Source of the DNA: Symbiodinium natans
Taxonomy: Eukaryota > Sar > Dinophyceae > Suessiales > Symbiodiniaceae
Length of the DNA stretch: 64,000 nt
NCBI GenBank assembly: GCA_905221605.1
Contig: CAJNDS010002656.1
Coordinates: 87,001-151,000 of the forward strand
Direction of reading: 5' to 3'
In this document: positions 43,566-54,033 of the stretch, piece by piece
How the letters are laid out: each line of letters begins with the position of its first letter
Numbering within the stretch: position 1 is the first letter of the stretch
Position numbers and translations under genes: made by a program
Notes under the pieces: model-generated
Databases searched by the model: none
The model's input: the letters and a program-made list of their open reading frames with translations, nothing else
Told to the model about the DNA's origin: nothing

Positions 43566-43640
43566 CTTGTATGGGGGTTTACGATAACAAGGGGCCCCTA
43601 AGTTAGGTCCCAATGGTAGGATCCTCTTCTAATATGAACC
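43566..43640. mobile_element. Copy of a dispersed element (pair with 63667-63737)
   Basis: GGGGGTTTACGATAACAAGG...GTAGGATCC matches the reverse complement of 63667-63737. Confidence 0.6.
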
Positions 43641-43752
43641 TCAATAGGCTGCCCCTAATTTCGGAAACCCTTATATGAGCGACCGTCAAAATTAGCGTTG
43701 ATTAGCTTTAGTAAGGGACGGACATCAGTGTATGGTTTGGTGGCTTCTGATC

Positions 43753-43904
43753 TGAAGAACGATATGGGACACACAAAAAACGATAACCCCAACATGATGA
43801 TAGATATGTGCGATGTAGGGACTTAGTATGAAACTTGCGGAAGAGCGTCTTAACCTGCAGAACGACATGGGACACGCAGAAACGATAATCCCAACATCCA
43901 TGTC
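43753..43904 (-). CDS. Two duplicated minus-strand exon-like segments
   Basis: 43855-43904 (minus) reads HGCWDYRFCVSHVVLQ with donor CAG|GTTAAG. A diverged copy at about 43753-43800 reads VFCVSHIVLQ. The + strand shows the same duplication as GAACGA(T/C)ATGGGACAC. Confidence 0.45.
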
Positions 43905-44165
43905 CTTCAGCTGAACAAGCAATGTTGACTGCAACTTGGGCTTCGGCTTCAGGATGTAGGGTTTAGGGGTCATGGTGGAGCCCTTGACAAAGTTTCCACT
44001 TAGCCAGGGGGAAAGTAACATTCTATTCCCCATCGTTCTAAAGGATCCCTGCACGAATCGAGTTTCTCCCCCACCCTCGCAGTGGGGTTGCTCGCGTTTA
44101 AGCCAAACTCTTCCCCTCGCCCGGTCTACACCTGGCCCGGAAAGTCCCTGGAGCGCAACCCCTAG

Positions 44166-44182
44166 CCCCCCCCCCCCCCCCC
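44166..44182. repeat. Poly-C tract
   Basis: About 17 C. Confidence 0.95.
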
Positions 44183-44439
44183 GAGAGCCAAGTCCGGGAG
44201 TGCCCAACCCCCTTTATCTCCAGAGAGTCCCTAAACCCTAAACCCTGAACCCTAAACCCTAAACCCCATAGTATCCCATCTTCAGAGATTTCAGGGAGTG
44301 CCCAACCCAGGGTATCTCCAGAGAGTTTCCGGAGTGCCCAACCCCAGAGAGTCCCCGAACCGAAGAGTATCGGTTAGGGTTTAGGGTTTTGAGTTTTGGG
44401 TTTAGGGTTTAGGGTTTAGGGACGTCCCGCGCCCCGCTT

Positions 44440-44730
44440 GCGCACCTAGCCGGGCACTCTGGTTTCTGATGCGGACCCACATGGACAAAGCCACCAGCTT
44501 CTCGAAGCTCGGACAACCTACGCTTGACGCCTTCTTTTTTGCACCTGCGTGGTCCTGGTCCGCGAGCTTTTCCCGGAGCAGCTTTCAGCTCGGACAATCT
44601 ACGCTTCATGACGCCTTCTTTCTTGCACCTGCGTGGTCCTGGTCCGCGAGCTTTTCCCGGAGCAGCAAACCCAATGACTGTCAGAGATGCCTGGAGCATG
44701 TCTGGTTCCTGTATGAGACTCACCTGCCTG
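44440..44730 (-). CDS. Coding-like segment with an 87-90-bp internal tandem repeat
   Basis: Two copies of about 87 bp (44500-44585, 44590-44665). Minus reads KKEGVKRRLSELREAGGF and a repeated APGKARGPGPRRCKKEGV. The + frame (MTPSFLHLRGPGPRAFPGAA) is a less likely alternative. Confidence 0.4.
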
Positions 44731-44939
44731 CACCCACTGCGATGCACCCAGCGTCCGTGTCTGACCTAGTCACGTGTGCCCTAAACCCGAAATCCTAAAC
44801 CCCCTAATCCCAAACCCTAAACCCTGAACCCGAAACCCTAAGCCCTGAACCCTAAACCCGAGACCCTAAACCCTAAACCTGAACCCTAAACCCTAGACCC
44901 TGCACCCTGAACCCTCAACCCTCAGCCCTCAGCCCTCAG

Positions 44940-45014
44940 CCCTAAACCCTAAACCCTAAACCCTAAACCCTAAACCCTAAACCCTAAACCCTAAACCCTA
45001 AACCCTAAACCCTA
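44940..45014. repeat. (CCCTAAA)n array
   Basis: About eleven heptamers. Confidence 0.95.
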
Positions 45015-45060
45015 GACCGACCGACTGCGATGCTCCCAGTGTCCCTGACTGATAGCGCAG

Positions 45061-45125
45061 ACTTTGTCCCGGCAAAAGCCGAAGACTTAGAGAACACCCT
45101 GAAGCCCTCGACCCTTAATCCCCAA
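45061..45125 (+). CDS. Exon-like segment, 65 nt
   Basis: GATAGCGCAG acceptor, CAA|GTCACG donor; FVPAKAEDLENTLKPSTLNP then Q. A related block upstream (44735-44805) has the flanks but not the exon. Confidence 0.6.
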
Positions 45126-45189
45126 GTCACGTGTGCCCTCAACCCGATCGAAATCCTAAACCCCAAACCCTAAACCCTAAACCCCGGCC

Positions 45190-45385
45190 TTAAACCCTAA
45201 ACCCTAAACCCTAAACCCTAAACCCTAAACCCTAAACCCTAAACCCTAAACCCTAAACCCTAAACCCTAAACCCTAAACCCTAAACCCTAAACCCTAAAC
45301 CCTAAACCCTAAACCCTAAACCCTAAACCCTAAACCCTAAACCCTAAACCCTAAACCCTAAACCCTAAACCCTAAACCCTAAACC
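45190..45385. repeat. (CCCTAAA)n array
   Basis: About twenty-eight perfect heptamers. Confidence 0.95.
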
Positions 45386-45404
45386 GAAACCGTTGTGAGA
45401 CGAG

Positions 45405-45440
45405 GCCGAATCGGAAGAAAGCAAAGCGCCAGAAAAGGAG
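45405..45440 (+). CDS. E/A/P-rich gene exon
   Basis: After GACGAG reads AESEESKAPEKE; GC donor GAG|GCTGCT, phase 0/0. The frame goes on as AAEAVEG to a TAA if not spliced. Confidence 0.45.
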
Positions 45441-45562
45441 GCTGCTGAGGCGGTTGAGGGCTAAGGAGTTACGGTGTGGGGCTTCGGGTTTACTTAGGGT
45501 TCACGGTTTAGGGTTTGGGTTCAGGGTTTCGGGCTTCGGGTTCGTTGCGCTTTCGTGCTTAG

Positions 45563-45614
45563 ATAATCGGAACGCCGAGAGGGTTGTCGATTTCGACGTC
45601 TCGTGACAATTCCG
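45563..45614 (+). CDS. Exon-like segment, 52 nt
   Basis: CGTGCTTAG acceptor, TCCG|GTCAAG donor; IIGTPRGLSISTSRDNS. Confidence 0.55.
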
Positions 45615-46085
45615 GTCAAGCTGTCAAGTTCTTCTCCCCAAAAACCCTGCATCGAAGCCACCCCAAACCTAAGCCCTAGCCCCGACCCTCCAAGGCAGAA
45701 GCCTAGGAGCTCCTTGAGCTGCTTTTGCTTAAAGGCCTAGGGTCTCCAAGCTGTCTAGCTCCCTTTCTTTGGAGGGGGTGTGAGGGGGCGTTGAGGGTTT
45801 GGGGTTTAGGGTTCAGGGTTTGGGGTTTAGGGTTTGGGGTTTAGGGTTTGGTGTTGAGGGTTTAGGGTTTGGGGTTGAGGGTTTGGGGTTGAGGGTTTGG
45901 GGTTTAGGGTTTGGGGTTTAGGGTTTGGCGTTTGGGGTTTAGGGTTTGGGGTTTAGGGTGGGCTCGGTCGGGACTCCGCATGCAATGTATGAACCCTCAG
46001 ACACCCCCCGCTGGGTGCTCTAGCCCTAAACCCTAAACCCTAAACCCTAAACCCTAAGCAATCTGAGTTCACCGGATTGCCTTTG

Positions 46086-46152
46086 TCAAGCTGCATCCTC
46101 CCTCACTCTCTCGCTCTCTGTGTCGCGTTCTCTGTCTCTCTCTCTCGCTCGC

Positions 46153-46187
<35 letters not shown>

Positions 46188-46225
46188 GGCTTTCGCTCTC
46201 TCTCTCTCTCTCTTTCTCTCTGTGT
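46086..46225. repeat. TC/GA microsatellite
   Basis: CTCTCTCGCTCG units; the R/E/S-rich minus frame is an artefact. Confidence 0.9.
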
Positions 46226-46344
46226 CTGTCTTTCTCCTTAACCCTAAACTCTAAACTCCAAACTTTCATCTGCCCGGAGGGTTGGAGTTAAACCTGAAAA
46301 GCCCTAGACCCGAACCATCGAAACCCCAAAGCCCTCAACTGCAG

Positions 46345-46398
46345 GAAGCGACCTCTGCGAGCGTTCCCACCTGCACCCAGCCAGCTCCCAAGAGAAAG
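46345..46398 (+). CDS. E/A/P-rich gene exon, 54 nt
   Basis: CAACTGCAG acceptor, AAG|GTTTAAGG donor, 18 codons phase 0/0: EATSASVPTCTQPAPKRK. Confidence 0.65.
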
Positions 46399-46699
46399 GT
46401 TTAAGGTTTAGGTTTTGGGGTTCGGGTTTAGGGTAGAGGGTTTAGTGTGAAGGCTCATGGGTAGTTATGGGTAGGTTCGAGAGCACCCCGCTTCGAGAGC
46501 ACCCCAAACAACGTTGCAACCCCTAAACTCTAAACTCTAAACCCTAAACCCTGAAACCCTAAAACCCTAAAACCCTAAACCCAAGAGTTAGCCATGTATC
46601 CCCAGCTAAACCTACCTGTGAAGCCAAATAATTGCGGCTTAAGCAGCGCACCGGGAGACCCTAATCCCTAAAGTCCTAGATGCCGTGTCCCACAACCTA

Positions 46700-47164
46700 A
46701 GCCGTTCTTTTCATATAAATGGAAATATAACTTTAACTATAAGCATAAATACAAATATAACGTTAACTCTCAACATAAATATATCTATACATATATATAA
46801 TTGATATAGAATTGATAAATATATATATATATATGTATTTATACCTATATGGATATTGATATTTATATTTATAGTTACATTCATATTTCTATATATATAT
46901 ATATACATTCATATTTGTCTTTATATTTACATTCATATTCATATTCATATTCATACTCATATGCATATTTATATGTTTTTTAATATTTATATCTATATAT
47001 ATATATATATATATTTATTTATTTATATTTATATTTTTTATTTATAATTATATTTATATTTATATTTATATTCATATTCACTTGTATCTCATTCATATTC
47101 ATACTTACATTTATATTTATATTCATACTTCTACCACATGACATACTCATGTATGCACACACGC

Positions 47165-47195
<31 letters not shown>

Positions 47196-47214
47196 CATAT
47201 AGGTATACACATAC

Positions 47215-47245
<31 letters not shown>

Positions 47246-47325
47246 CACACATAGATAGGCATCTATAGATAGACATATATACATACATGCATGCATGCAT
47301 GCATGCATACATGCATACATGAAGG
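46700..47325. repeat. AT-rich imperfect microsatellite block
   Basis: ATATTTATAT, TATATACA and GCATGCAT words over 600 bases; no gene. Y/I-rich open frames on both strands are artefacts. Confidence 0.9.
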
Positions 47326-47422
47326 CTGGCTGCTCCTAAGGGGGGTCATTTCACGATGCAGGTGTTCAGATTCTGACAGGATGCAGTGCAGGTGTTCAGA
47401 TTCGAGGATGCATATATTGCAG

Positions 47423-47450
47423 CCTAAAGACACCAACAGCCAAGCTCAAG
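47423..47450 (+). CDS. Exon-like segment, 28 nt
   Basis: CATATATTGCAG acceptor, CAAG|GTTGAA donor; PKDTNSQAQ. Preceded by a 19-bp direct repeat (GATGCAGGTGTTCAGATTC). Confidence 0.4.
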
Positions 47451-47619
47451 GTTGAAAACGGTCCGGGGGCCAAAAATAGCGGCAGGTTCAGGTAGGAGAT
47501 AGGATTCATGTCGTCCTCGGAGGTCCCAACCTAACAGCGGGTTTAGCGTTTAGGGATTGGGGTTTAGGGTTTGGGGTTCTGGGGTTTAGTGTTTAGGGTT
47601 TTGGGGTTCATTCACAACC

Positions 47620-48300
47620 CTCAAAACGGAAGCATCCCTGAGCAGTTACTACTCTAATCCCGAAAACACACCCTCATTTCGCCCAGAAGGGCCGCACAAA
47701 AGGAAACTCTATCAAACCCTATAAGCCCTAGTTGGCTTAAGTTCTCGAACTATTTACTCCAAATAATGTTGGACTGGCTTTAGTAGATGGGACCACTATT
47801 ATGCGATTTTCCGCTCGGCCTATACAGGACCCCCCATTGTTTAGGGGGGTTCACAATTATGCGATGTTGTCCCGGCTGGGGTTGAAGGGCGGCGGGGGGC
47901 CGGGGAGCCAAAAACTAAAAAACAGTTTTGAATAAGAAACTCCGGGTTTTTTTGGTGTCCAGCCTTATTTAAATTCCTTGTAAAATTTCATTACGAAACA
48001 GGCCCCCAAACAATTTTCCAAGGGAGTAGCCCACGAGCTGCCCTGATTCCCTTTAGCAAGTTGTTTCGGTGGTCCGCATTAATGCGGAGCCCCGGCTGGA
48101 GCTACAAAGCCTGGAAAGCTTAGACCCTCAAGCTTCAAGGCTTCCCCTCAACCCTCGACCCCTAGCCGCCCTACCCCCAGACCCCGTCCCAGCCCCGTCC
48201 CAGATTATTAAGGATTCCCGAAAACCCCAAAATTGTTTGGGGGCGGGGGGGGGGGGACCCCTACGCACTAAAGCGAGTCCAACATTACCCCCCCCCCCCC
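47620..48300. other. No convincing gene
   Basis: Mixed sequence with G and C runs; P-rich open frames near 48100-48300 lack splice borders. Confidence 0.5.
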
Positions 48301-48399
48301 CAAAGAGCCCCAAACCCTAAGCCCTAAGCCCTAAACCCTAAACCCTAAACCCTAAACCCTAAGAGAGCCCTGGCCAGCTGTGGTCTGCCTGGGCACAGC

Positions 48400-48448
48400 A
48401 GCTCTGCCTGCCCCTTCGCGCACCCCGAGGCCAGGGCCGCGAAATCTC
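48400..48448 (+). CDS. Exon-like segment, CCCH-like
   Basis: After GGCACAGC reads SSACPFAHPEARAAKS; CPFAHPE resembles the end of a CCCH zinc finger. Other frames are open too. Confidence 0.35.
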
Positions 48449-48767
48449 CCCTTTTTTCTTTTTTGTTGTGTAGGGTTTAGGGGTTAGGGTTTAGGGTTTA
48501 GGGGTTAGGGGTTTAGGGTTTAGGGTTTAGGGTTTAGGGTTTAGGGTATTTTAGGGGTTAGGGTTTAGCATGTAGGGTTTTGGGACTTCAGGGTTTACTT
48601 TTAGGGCTTCAGAGTTGTGTGGGTTGCAAGGGTTGACAGGGTCCGGGGCGAATAAGTGATGAGGGCTGCAGAGACAGGAACCCCTGATCCGTAGCCGCGC
48701 CTTCGATCAAAGAACTCAGCGAATCCCCTAAACCCTTAACCCTAAACCCTACACCGTAAACCCGAAG

Positions 48768-48820
48768 GACATTGACCTGGGGGACATAGAGGCCGCTGAC
48801 GTTGCACGCTGCGCTGGGCA
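48768..48820 (+). CDS. Exon-like segment, 53 nt
   Basis: CCCGAAG acceptor, GGGCA|GTGGGT donor; DIDLGDIEAADVARCAG. The minus strand across 48775-48940 is open as well (GHMAHAVLLRDWVESFVLGI). Confidence 0.5.
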
Positions 48821-49091
48821 GTGGGTGGAGTTAGTGTTTTTTTCGTGGATTTCAGGAAATTAGGTATCCCAAGCACAAAACTCTCAACCCAATCCCTTAG
48901 TAGAACGGCGTGCGCCATGTGTCCCCTGAAGCCCCGCACTCCGGCACAACTTCCAAACCCTAAGCCCTAAGCCCTAAACCCTAAACGCTAACCCTAACCC
49001 TAAACCCCTAAACCCATCCTGAGCCCCTCAAATCCAACGACCAAACCTTCCCTGCACCTACAATGTTCAGGGTTTGGGGTTTGGATTTCAG

Positions 49092-49159
49092 ATCGTTCCC
49101 GGCTCCCTGCATCACAAAGCAACAACCACGAGTTCCAGTACCGGTTTGTGAGCACCCTG
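49092..49159 (+). CDS. Exon-like segment, 68 nt
   Basis: GGATTTCAG acceptor, CTG|GTTTAGGG donor; RSRLPASQSNNHEFQYRFVS then TL. Confidence 0.6.
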
Positions 49160-49247
49160 GTTTAGGGTTCAGGTAGGACCTTGTGATAGTTGGGGAACCC
49201 TGAACCCTAAACCCTAAACCCTAAACCCCCAAGAAGATCTTCTTCAG

Positions 49248-49294
49248 CAACGTTCGTCAGGGGGCTTCTTCGGGGCCAGCCCGGGGTTCTCAAG
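49248..49294 (+). CDS. Exon-like segment, phase-compatible with 49092
   Basis: ATCTTCTTCAG acceptor; QRSSGGFFGASPGFS; GC donor AAG|GCTCCA. Another frame (NVRQGASSGPARGSQGSKDD) runs on to the array at 49337. Confidence 0.45.
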
Positions 49295-49336
49295 GCTCCA
49301 AGGATGACTTTCGAGCTTTTTGGCATTTTGGGTTGG

Positions 49337-49508
49337 GTTTAGGGTTTAGGGTTTAGGGTTTAGGGTTTAGGGTTTAGGGTTTAGGGTTTAGGGTTTAGGG
49401 TTTAGGGTTTAGGGTTTAGGGTTTAGGGTTTAGGGTTTAGGGTTTAGGACTTAGGGTTTAGGGTTTAGGGTTTGGGGTTTGGGGTTTAGGGTTTAGGGTT
49501 TAGGGTTT
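49337..49508. repeat. (TTTAGGG)n array
   Basis: About twenty-four heptamers, a few TTTGGGG. Confidence 0.95.
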
Positions 49509-49529
49509 GGGCAGACCTCAAAAACCACG

Positions 49530-49698
49530 AATTATATTTATGTATATATACATATATACATATATATATATATATATGTGTATATACACATATATATATA
49601 TACATAGATAGATACATATGCATAAAGCAAAAAATATGTATGTGTATATATGTATATATATATATGTATATGCATGCATATATACATATACATACATA

Positions 49699-49729
<31 letters not shown>

Positions 49730-49762
49730 ATATATATATATTATACATACATGTACATGTAT
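49530..49762. repeat. TA/CTAT microsatellite block
   Basis: TATATACA and CTATCTATCTAT units. Confidence 0.9.
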
Positions 49763-49812
49763 AGAAACCATGGCTCCCTCGTGAGGGTCCCCTTAACGAG
49801 TCTGCATTGCAG

Positions 49813-49917
49813 GAGTCGGACTCCGATGACGAGCTGAATGACCTCTATCCTCTCTTCAGCCGCTACGTGTCCCAGCACGTCGGGGCGCTCACGCCAAAGG
49901 ACTGCAGAGCGAGCCTT
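49813..49917 (+). CDS. Exon-like segment, 105 nt, model case
   Basis: CATTGCAG acceptor, CTT|GTTTAGGG donor, 35 codons phase 0/0. Reads [20 protein letters not shown] then [15 protein letters not shown]. Acidic start then amphipathic helix; family unknown. Confidence 0.7.
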
Positions 49918-50082
49918 GTTTAGGGTTTAGGGTTCAGGGTTTGGGGTTAGGGTTTAGGGTTTAGGGTTTAGGGTTTAGGGTTTAAACCCACAACCTTATT
50001 TAGAACCCAACCTAGACCCTAAACTCTTAACCCACTAATGGTCCAACCCCTGCACCCTGAGCCCTCTACAGTCATCACGCAG

Positions 50083-50118
50083 GTTTACTCTGGCTGTGAG
50101 CAACAAACAGCACCCTCA
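50083..50118 (+). CDS. Exon-like segment, 36 nt
   Basis: ATCACGCAG acceptor; VYSGCEQQTAPS; donor TCA|GTCCTA. Confidence 0.4.
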
Positions 50119-50378
50119 GTCCTAAACCTTAAGCCCTAAACCTCCAAACCCCAACCCTGTGCGGCTTAGGGTTTAGGGTTTAGGGTTCAGTTAGGGTTGA
50201 TCTAGGGAGTTGTGTCTTTCAGGGTTTGATCAATCCCTTGACACCTCTTCTATGGGCCACGTAAGGGTTTTCAGTAAGGTCTCCAATACTAATACTTTCT
50301 TCCTTTTGGCCGACTACTCGCAGCAACCTTTGTTCTAGGGGGTTTAGGCTCAATCCTTACCCTAGACTTAAACCCCAC

Positions 50379-50507
50379 GTGGAGGTTCATGGTACTTGCT
50401 AGCCGATTAGAACTGTACTTATAACCCACTCACTCTTAAGCCCCTGAAGTGTCCTAACATGGGTACAGTCATAAGCACAGTTAATAGGTACCATGAACCT
50501 CCAAGTA
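50379..50507. mobile_element. Hairpin element
   Basis: ACGTGGAGGTTCATGGTAC and GGTACCATGAACCTCCAAGT are inverted repeats; weaker relatives near 13535-13600 and 61735-61860. Confidence 0.6.
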
Positions 50508-50588
50508 AAATTTAAGAGCCTCCGGCTCAAGCCGCCGACCCCGCTGGAGCATAGTTGAAAGGTTTAAGGATGCCAAAAGTTGATTTGC

Positions 50589-50591
<3 letters not shown>

Positions 50592-50624
<33 letters not shown>
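50592..50624. repeat. Poly-G tract
   Basis: About 33 uninterrupted G. Confidence 0.95.
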
Positions 50625-50625
<1 letters not shown>

Positions 50626-51110
50626 AGCACCAGGACCCATTGATTAGAGCCGCTGGGATTCCCTTTAGTGTACCTTTTGGGGATAAGGATGTTCCGACTT
50701 GTTGGTTTTCCTGTTAAACCCTTAGTGCTGTAGACCCGGTAGGCCCGAAACCCTGAACCCTAAACCCCAAACCCCAAACCCTAAACCCTATACCCTATAG
50801 ACCCTAAACCCTAAACCCTTTAGACCCTAAACCCTAAACCCCAAACCCTTACCCTATAGACCCTAAACCCTAAACCATTTAGACCCTAAACCCTAAACCC
50901 TATACCCTATACCCTATAGACCCTATAGACCCTAAACTCAAACGGTAGTTTGGAGCCCTTGTCAGACCTTCGGATGTGGTTGGCAGCTTCGGGTTCGGTT
51001 TGGGGTTACAGGGTTATAGGGTTTAGGGTTTAGGGTTTAGGGTTTAGGGTTTAGGATCTAGGCTAGCAAGGCCGGGGCAATCCTCTACTCCCTGCGCCTG
51101 CCCCCTCCAG

Positions 51111-51164
51111 GATAAGCGTGGGCTCACCGGCGGCGGGCGCTACTTTGGAAACGAAAAGCAGCAG
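51111..51164 (+). CDS. Exon-like segment, 54 nt
   Basis: CCCCCTCCAG acceptor, CAG|GTGGCC donor, 18 codons phase 0/0: DKRGLTGGGRYFGNEKQQ. Confidence 0.65.
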
Positions 51165-51444
51165 GTGGCCCTAACCCCTAAAACCTAAACCCGAAACCCC
51201 AAACCCTAAACCCTAAACCCTGCAACTGAACCCTAGGCTTCATCATTCGGCGTTGCGCCGGGCTTAGGGTTTCAAAGGGCGCTAGGGCCTCATAAGGTCA
51301 CAAGTGCTGGAGGGCTTGAGAGGTTCATGAAGGGTTTAGGGTTTGGGGTTTGGGGTTTCGGTTTAGGGTTTAGGGTTTAGGGTTTAGGGTTTAGGGTTTA
51401 GGGCTTAGGGCTTAGGGTTTAGGGTTTAGGGTTTAGGGTTCATA

Positions 51445-51549
51445 AGCCCGAGAAGCCTCAGCCCTCAACCGTCGAGGCCGCGTGTTGGGCTTGCGCCAAG
51501 ACGGGCCACGATGCCAACAGCTGCCCCGATCGAGGATGCCCCTCGCGCG
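51445..51549 (+). CDS. Zinc-knuckle exon (CCHC)
   Basis: Reads EKPQPSTVEAACWACAKTGH then DANSCPDRGCPSRG. CWAC-AKTGH-DANSC is a canonical CX2CX4HX4C knuckle, an RNA/ssDNA-binding motif. It ends at GCGG|GATTAGGG, apparently a GA donor in a telomeric unit. Confidence 0.6.
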
Positions 51550-51798
51550 GGATTAGGGTTTAGGGTTTAGGGTTTAGGGTTTGGGGTTTGGGGTTTGGGG
51601 TTTGGGGTTTGGAGTTTAGGGTTTAGGGTTTAGAAATACCGGGGCCGAAAGTCGTCATCGAAGTTTTAGGCCTTACCTTTCATCCCTATAGTCTTCAATC
51701 ACCGGTACGATAAAATCCACATTCTAGTGATGTCGCCCCTGAAAATGCGGGGTTTGGGGCTTCACGGCCTGTTAGTGGTGTATAGTTGCATCCCACAG

Positions 51799-51825
51799 GG
51801 CACACAGCGTGCAGAGAACATACGG
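51799..51825 (+). CDS. Exon-like segment, 27 nt
   Basis: ATCCCACAG acceptor, CGG|GTTAAGG donor, phase 0/0: GTQRAENIR. Confidence 0.4.
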
Positions 51826-52022
51826 GTTAAGGGCTTAGGGTTTAGGGTATTTAGGAAACATAGAGCGCCAAGAATGTCGTGGCAACCCTAAACCCTCAAC
51901 CCTTCATCAATCTTCCTCCCTACAACGGCACGGTTCCCCTTTGAAAAACACACACCCCTAAACCCTAAACCCTAAACCCTAAACCCTAAACCCTGAACCC
52001 TAAACCCTTGGTAGCCCTTCAG

Positions 52023-52099
52023 GGCACTGTACCGAGGCTTCTTCTGCACGAAGAAGGGCCACGAGAGCCGGAGCTGTTTCTCGGCAGCGCACTTCTTAG
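52023..52099 (+). CDS. Zinc-knuckle-like exon
   Basis: GCCCTTCAG acceptor, TTAG|GTGCTG donor. Reads ALYRGFFCTKKGHESRSCFS then AAHFL; CTKKGHESRSC keeps the last Cys-His-Cys spacing of a knuckle but lacks the first Cys. Confidence 0.5.
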
Positions 52100-52540
52100 G
52101 TGCTGAGTCGGCTACATTACTCCTAGGTGGGATGAGGGGGACCCTTAGCAAGGAACCCTTCTTAACCCTCTTCTGGCACTCTTAAACAGGGACCGTATTC
52201 AGAGGGTCTACATCCCCAAGAAGTCCCCTCCTCCTAGCCGCTAATTACCTTTTGGGCTACTGTGAACCCCTTAAAACCCAAAGGTAAATTGCTTCTTTTA
52301 TGGGCTCAACGAGTGAGATGTGGAATTCAGGGTATAGGCTATGTTTTGTTTTTGTTGTGTGTGTGGAGGGGGTTGTTATAAGGTGCATGTCGGTAGATAT
52401 GGGCTATTTTAGGGCTTCTAGGCCTATAGGCTTTATGAGTTAGGGCCGCAACACCCGCATGATTGAGGAATATCCCTCCAACAATATTCGACATCCTGGC
52501 ATGTTCAGGAATATGTCCTGAAAAGGCTTTAGGGTTCAGG
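52100..52540. other. No gene seen
   Basis: Mixed composition, almost free of telomeric units; CTCCAACAATATTCGACATC at ~52477 recurs in related form near 57015. Confidence 0.5.
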
Positions 52541-52542
52541 GT

Positions 52543-52649
52543 TGGGATGCTCCCCCCCTTGTACTAACAGTCCTTAAGAAGGATTCTCATAAGGGGGTGG
52601 TGTAATCCCCATTAAGGACTGCTAGTAAAGTATAAGGGGGAACATGCCA
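52543..52649. mobile_element. Hairpin element, copy 1 of a family
   Basis: TGGGATGCTCCCCCCCTTGT...ACTAACAGTCCTTAA at the left is inverted at the right (TTAAGGACTGCTAGT...GGGGGAACATGCCA). Second copy at 63782-63947. Confidence 0.65.
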
Positions 52650-53057
52650 AGTCTAGGGTCTCCGGGGATGTGAGCTGGGCTTCAGGGTATATGTAGGAAC
52701 TAGTAGGAACCCCAAAGTCCTAAGGCCAAGCCCTAAACCCTAAACCCGAAAATCCTAAATTGCAGCTACTCAAAGACCCTAGACCGAGCTAGGGGATCAA
52801 AGGCAAACCAGTACATGGACCCCCAGCAAAAAAACCGATACAGCAATAGCAATAATTAATGGGGAAGTAAGGGGGCCACCATGATACGTGTGATTTAGTC
52901 GTAAGGCTCTTGCCCCCTAAACCTTGCAAATCCCCCCGAAGCAGTGCTTTGGGGTTCAGGGTTTAGGGTTTAGGGTTTAGGGTTTAGCGTTTAGGGTTTA
53001 GGGTTCCCTTTTAAGTCCTTACACTCGTAGATCCCAAACCCTAAACGGACTATTGAG

Positions 53058-53098
53058 CGGCCGGGCGTAGAAGGACACGACACGGAGCCCGCAGCCAG
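53058..53098 (+). CDS. Exon-like segment, 41 nt
   Basis: After TTGAG reads RPGVEGHDTEPAA; donor CAG|GTTTAT. Confidence 0.4.
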
Positions 53099-53266
53099 GT
53101 TTATAAGGGGTTGAACCCTTGACCCCTACAAGCCCTAGACCCTTTAGGGTTTAGGGCTTAGGGTTTAGGGTTTAATTAGGGCTTCGGGCTTAGGGCTACG
53201 GTTTAGGGCTTAACTAAGGTTAGACCCTAAGCCTGCTTTGAAAAGAAAGCTTGGACAGGCCCCCAG

Positions 53267-53317
53267 CGCTCGCTGAAGTGTGCCCACTGCAGCTGGGCAG
53301 CTTTGTGCGTTGCTTGG
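53267..53317 (+). CDS. Exon-like segment with CxxC, 51 nt
   Basis: GCCCCCAG acceptor, TGG|GTTGGG donor, 17 codons phase 0/0: RSLKCAHCSWAALCVAW. Confidence 0.55.
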
Positions 53318-53339
53318 GTTGGGGAACGCGTTTAGGGGT

Positions 53340-53450
53340 TGGGGTTTAGGGTTTAGGGTTTAGGGTTTAGGGTTTAGGGTTTAGTGTTTAGGGTTTAGGG
53401 TTTAGGGTTTAGGGTTTAGGGTTTAGGGTTTAGGGTTTAGGGTTTGTGGT
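53340..53450. repeat. (TTTAGGG)n array
   Basis: About fifteen heptamers. Confidence 0.95.
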
Positions 53451-53491
53451 TTGGGTTTTTGGGGTTGGATTTGGCTTCATAAACTGTGCAG

Positions 53492-53529
53492 CCGATCCTC
53501 GGAACGAGTACTGCCTGCCTAAGCCCGAA
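53492..53529 (+). CDS. Exon-like segment, 38 nt
   Basis: AAACTGTGCAG acceptor; DPRNEYCLPKPE; donor GAA|GTCCCA. Confidence 0.45.
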
Positions 53530-53923
53530 GTCCCAAACCCTTCAACCTCGCAAGACCCTAATAAACCCTAGACCCTAAACCCTAGACACTAGACCCTAGA
53601 CCCTACACCCTAGACCCTAAACCCTAAACCCTAAACCCTAAACCCTAAGCCCTGCACCCGCAGCTTTAAACCCTAAACCCTACGACGTTAGTTCTGAAGC
53701 CCCCCCCCCCCCCCCCCAGATTTCCCAACTAACCCCCTGACTCCCCCTTCGAGTTTAGTGTTTAGGGTTTAGGGGTTGAGGGGTTTAGGGGTTCAGGGGT
53801 TTAGGGGTTTAGGGGTTCAAGGGGTCAAGGGGTTTAGGGGTTTGGGGGTTTGGGGGTTTGGGGGTTTGGGGGTTTAGGGCCCTAGGGTTTAGGGTGGACC
53901 GGGTTTAGCTGCGCTTTCTTTAG

Positions 53924-54033
53924 GCGGGCTCCGCGGCCACGCGCCTGTGTCCTGCGCCACCTTAGCCGCGCAGCGGCTGCCGCTGGGCTTCAGACGTCTG
54001 CTCTATCGAACCCTCATTCTCTGCAGGCCCAAA
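53924..54033 (+). CDS. Exon-like segment
   Basis: Strong acceptor GCTTTCTTTAG; GLRGHAPVSCATLAAQRLPL then GFRRLLYRTLILC; ends near AAAAG|GGTTTAGGG. Confidence 0.5.

Noticed and set aside
46069-46269. R/S/E-rich protein
   Set aside because: Translation of a CTCTCT/CGCTCG microsatellite.
46711-47312. Several Y/I/N-rich open frames
   Set aside because: AT-rich microsatellite block.
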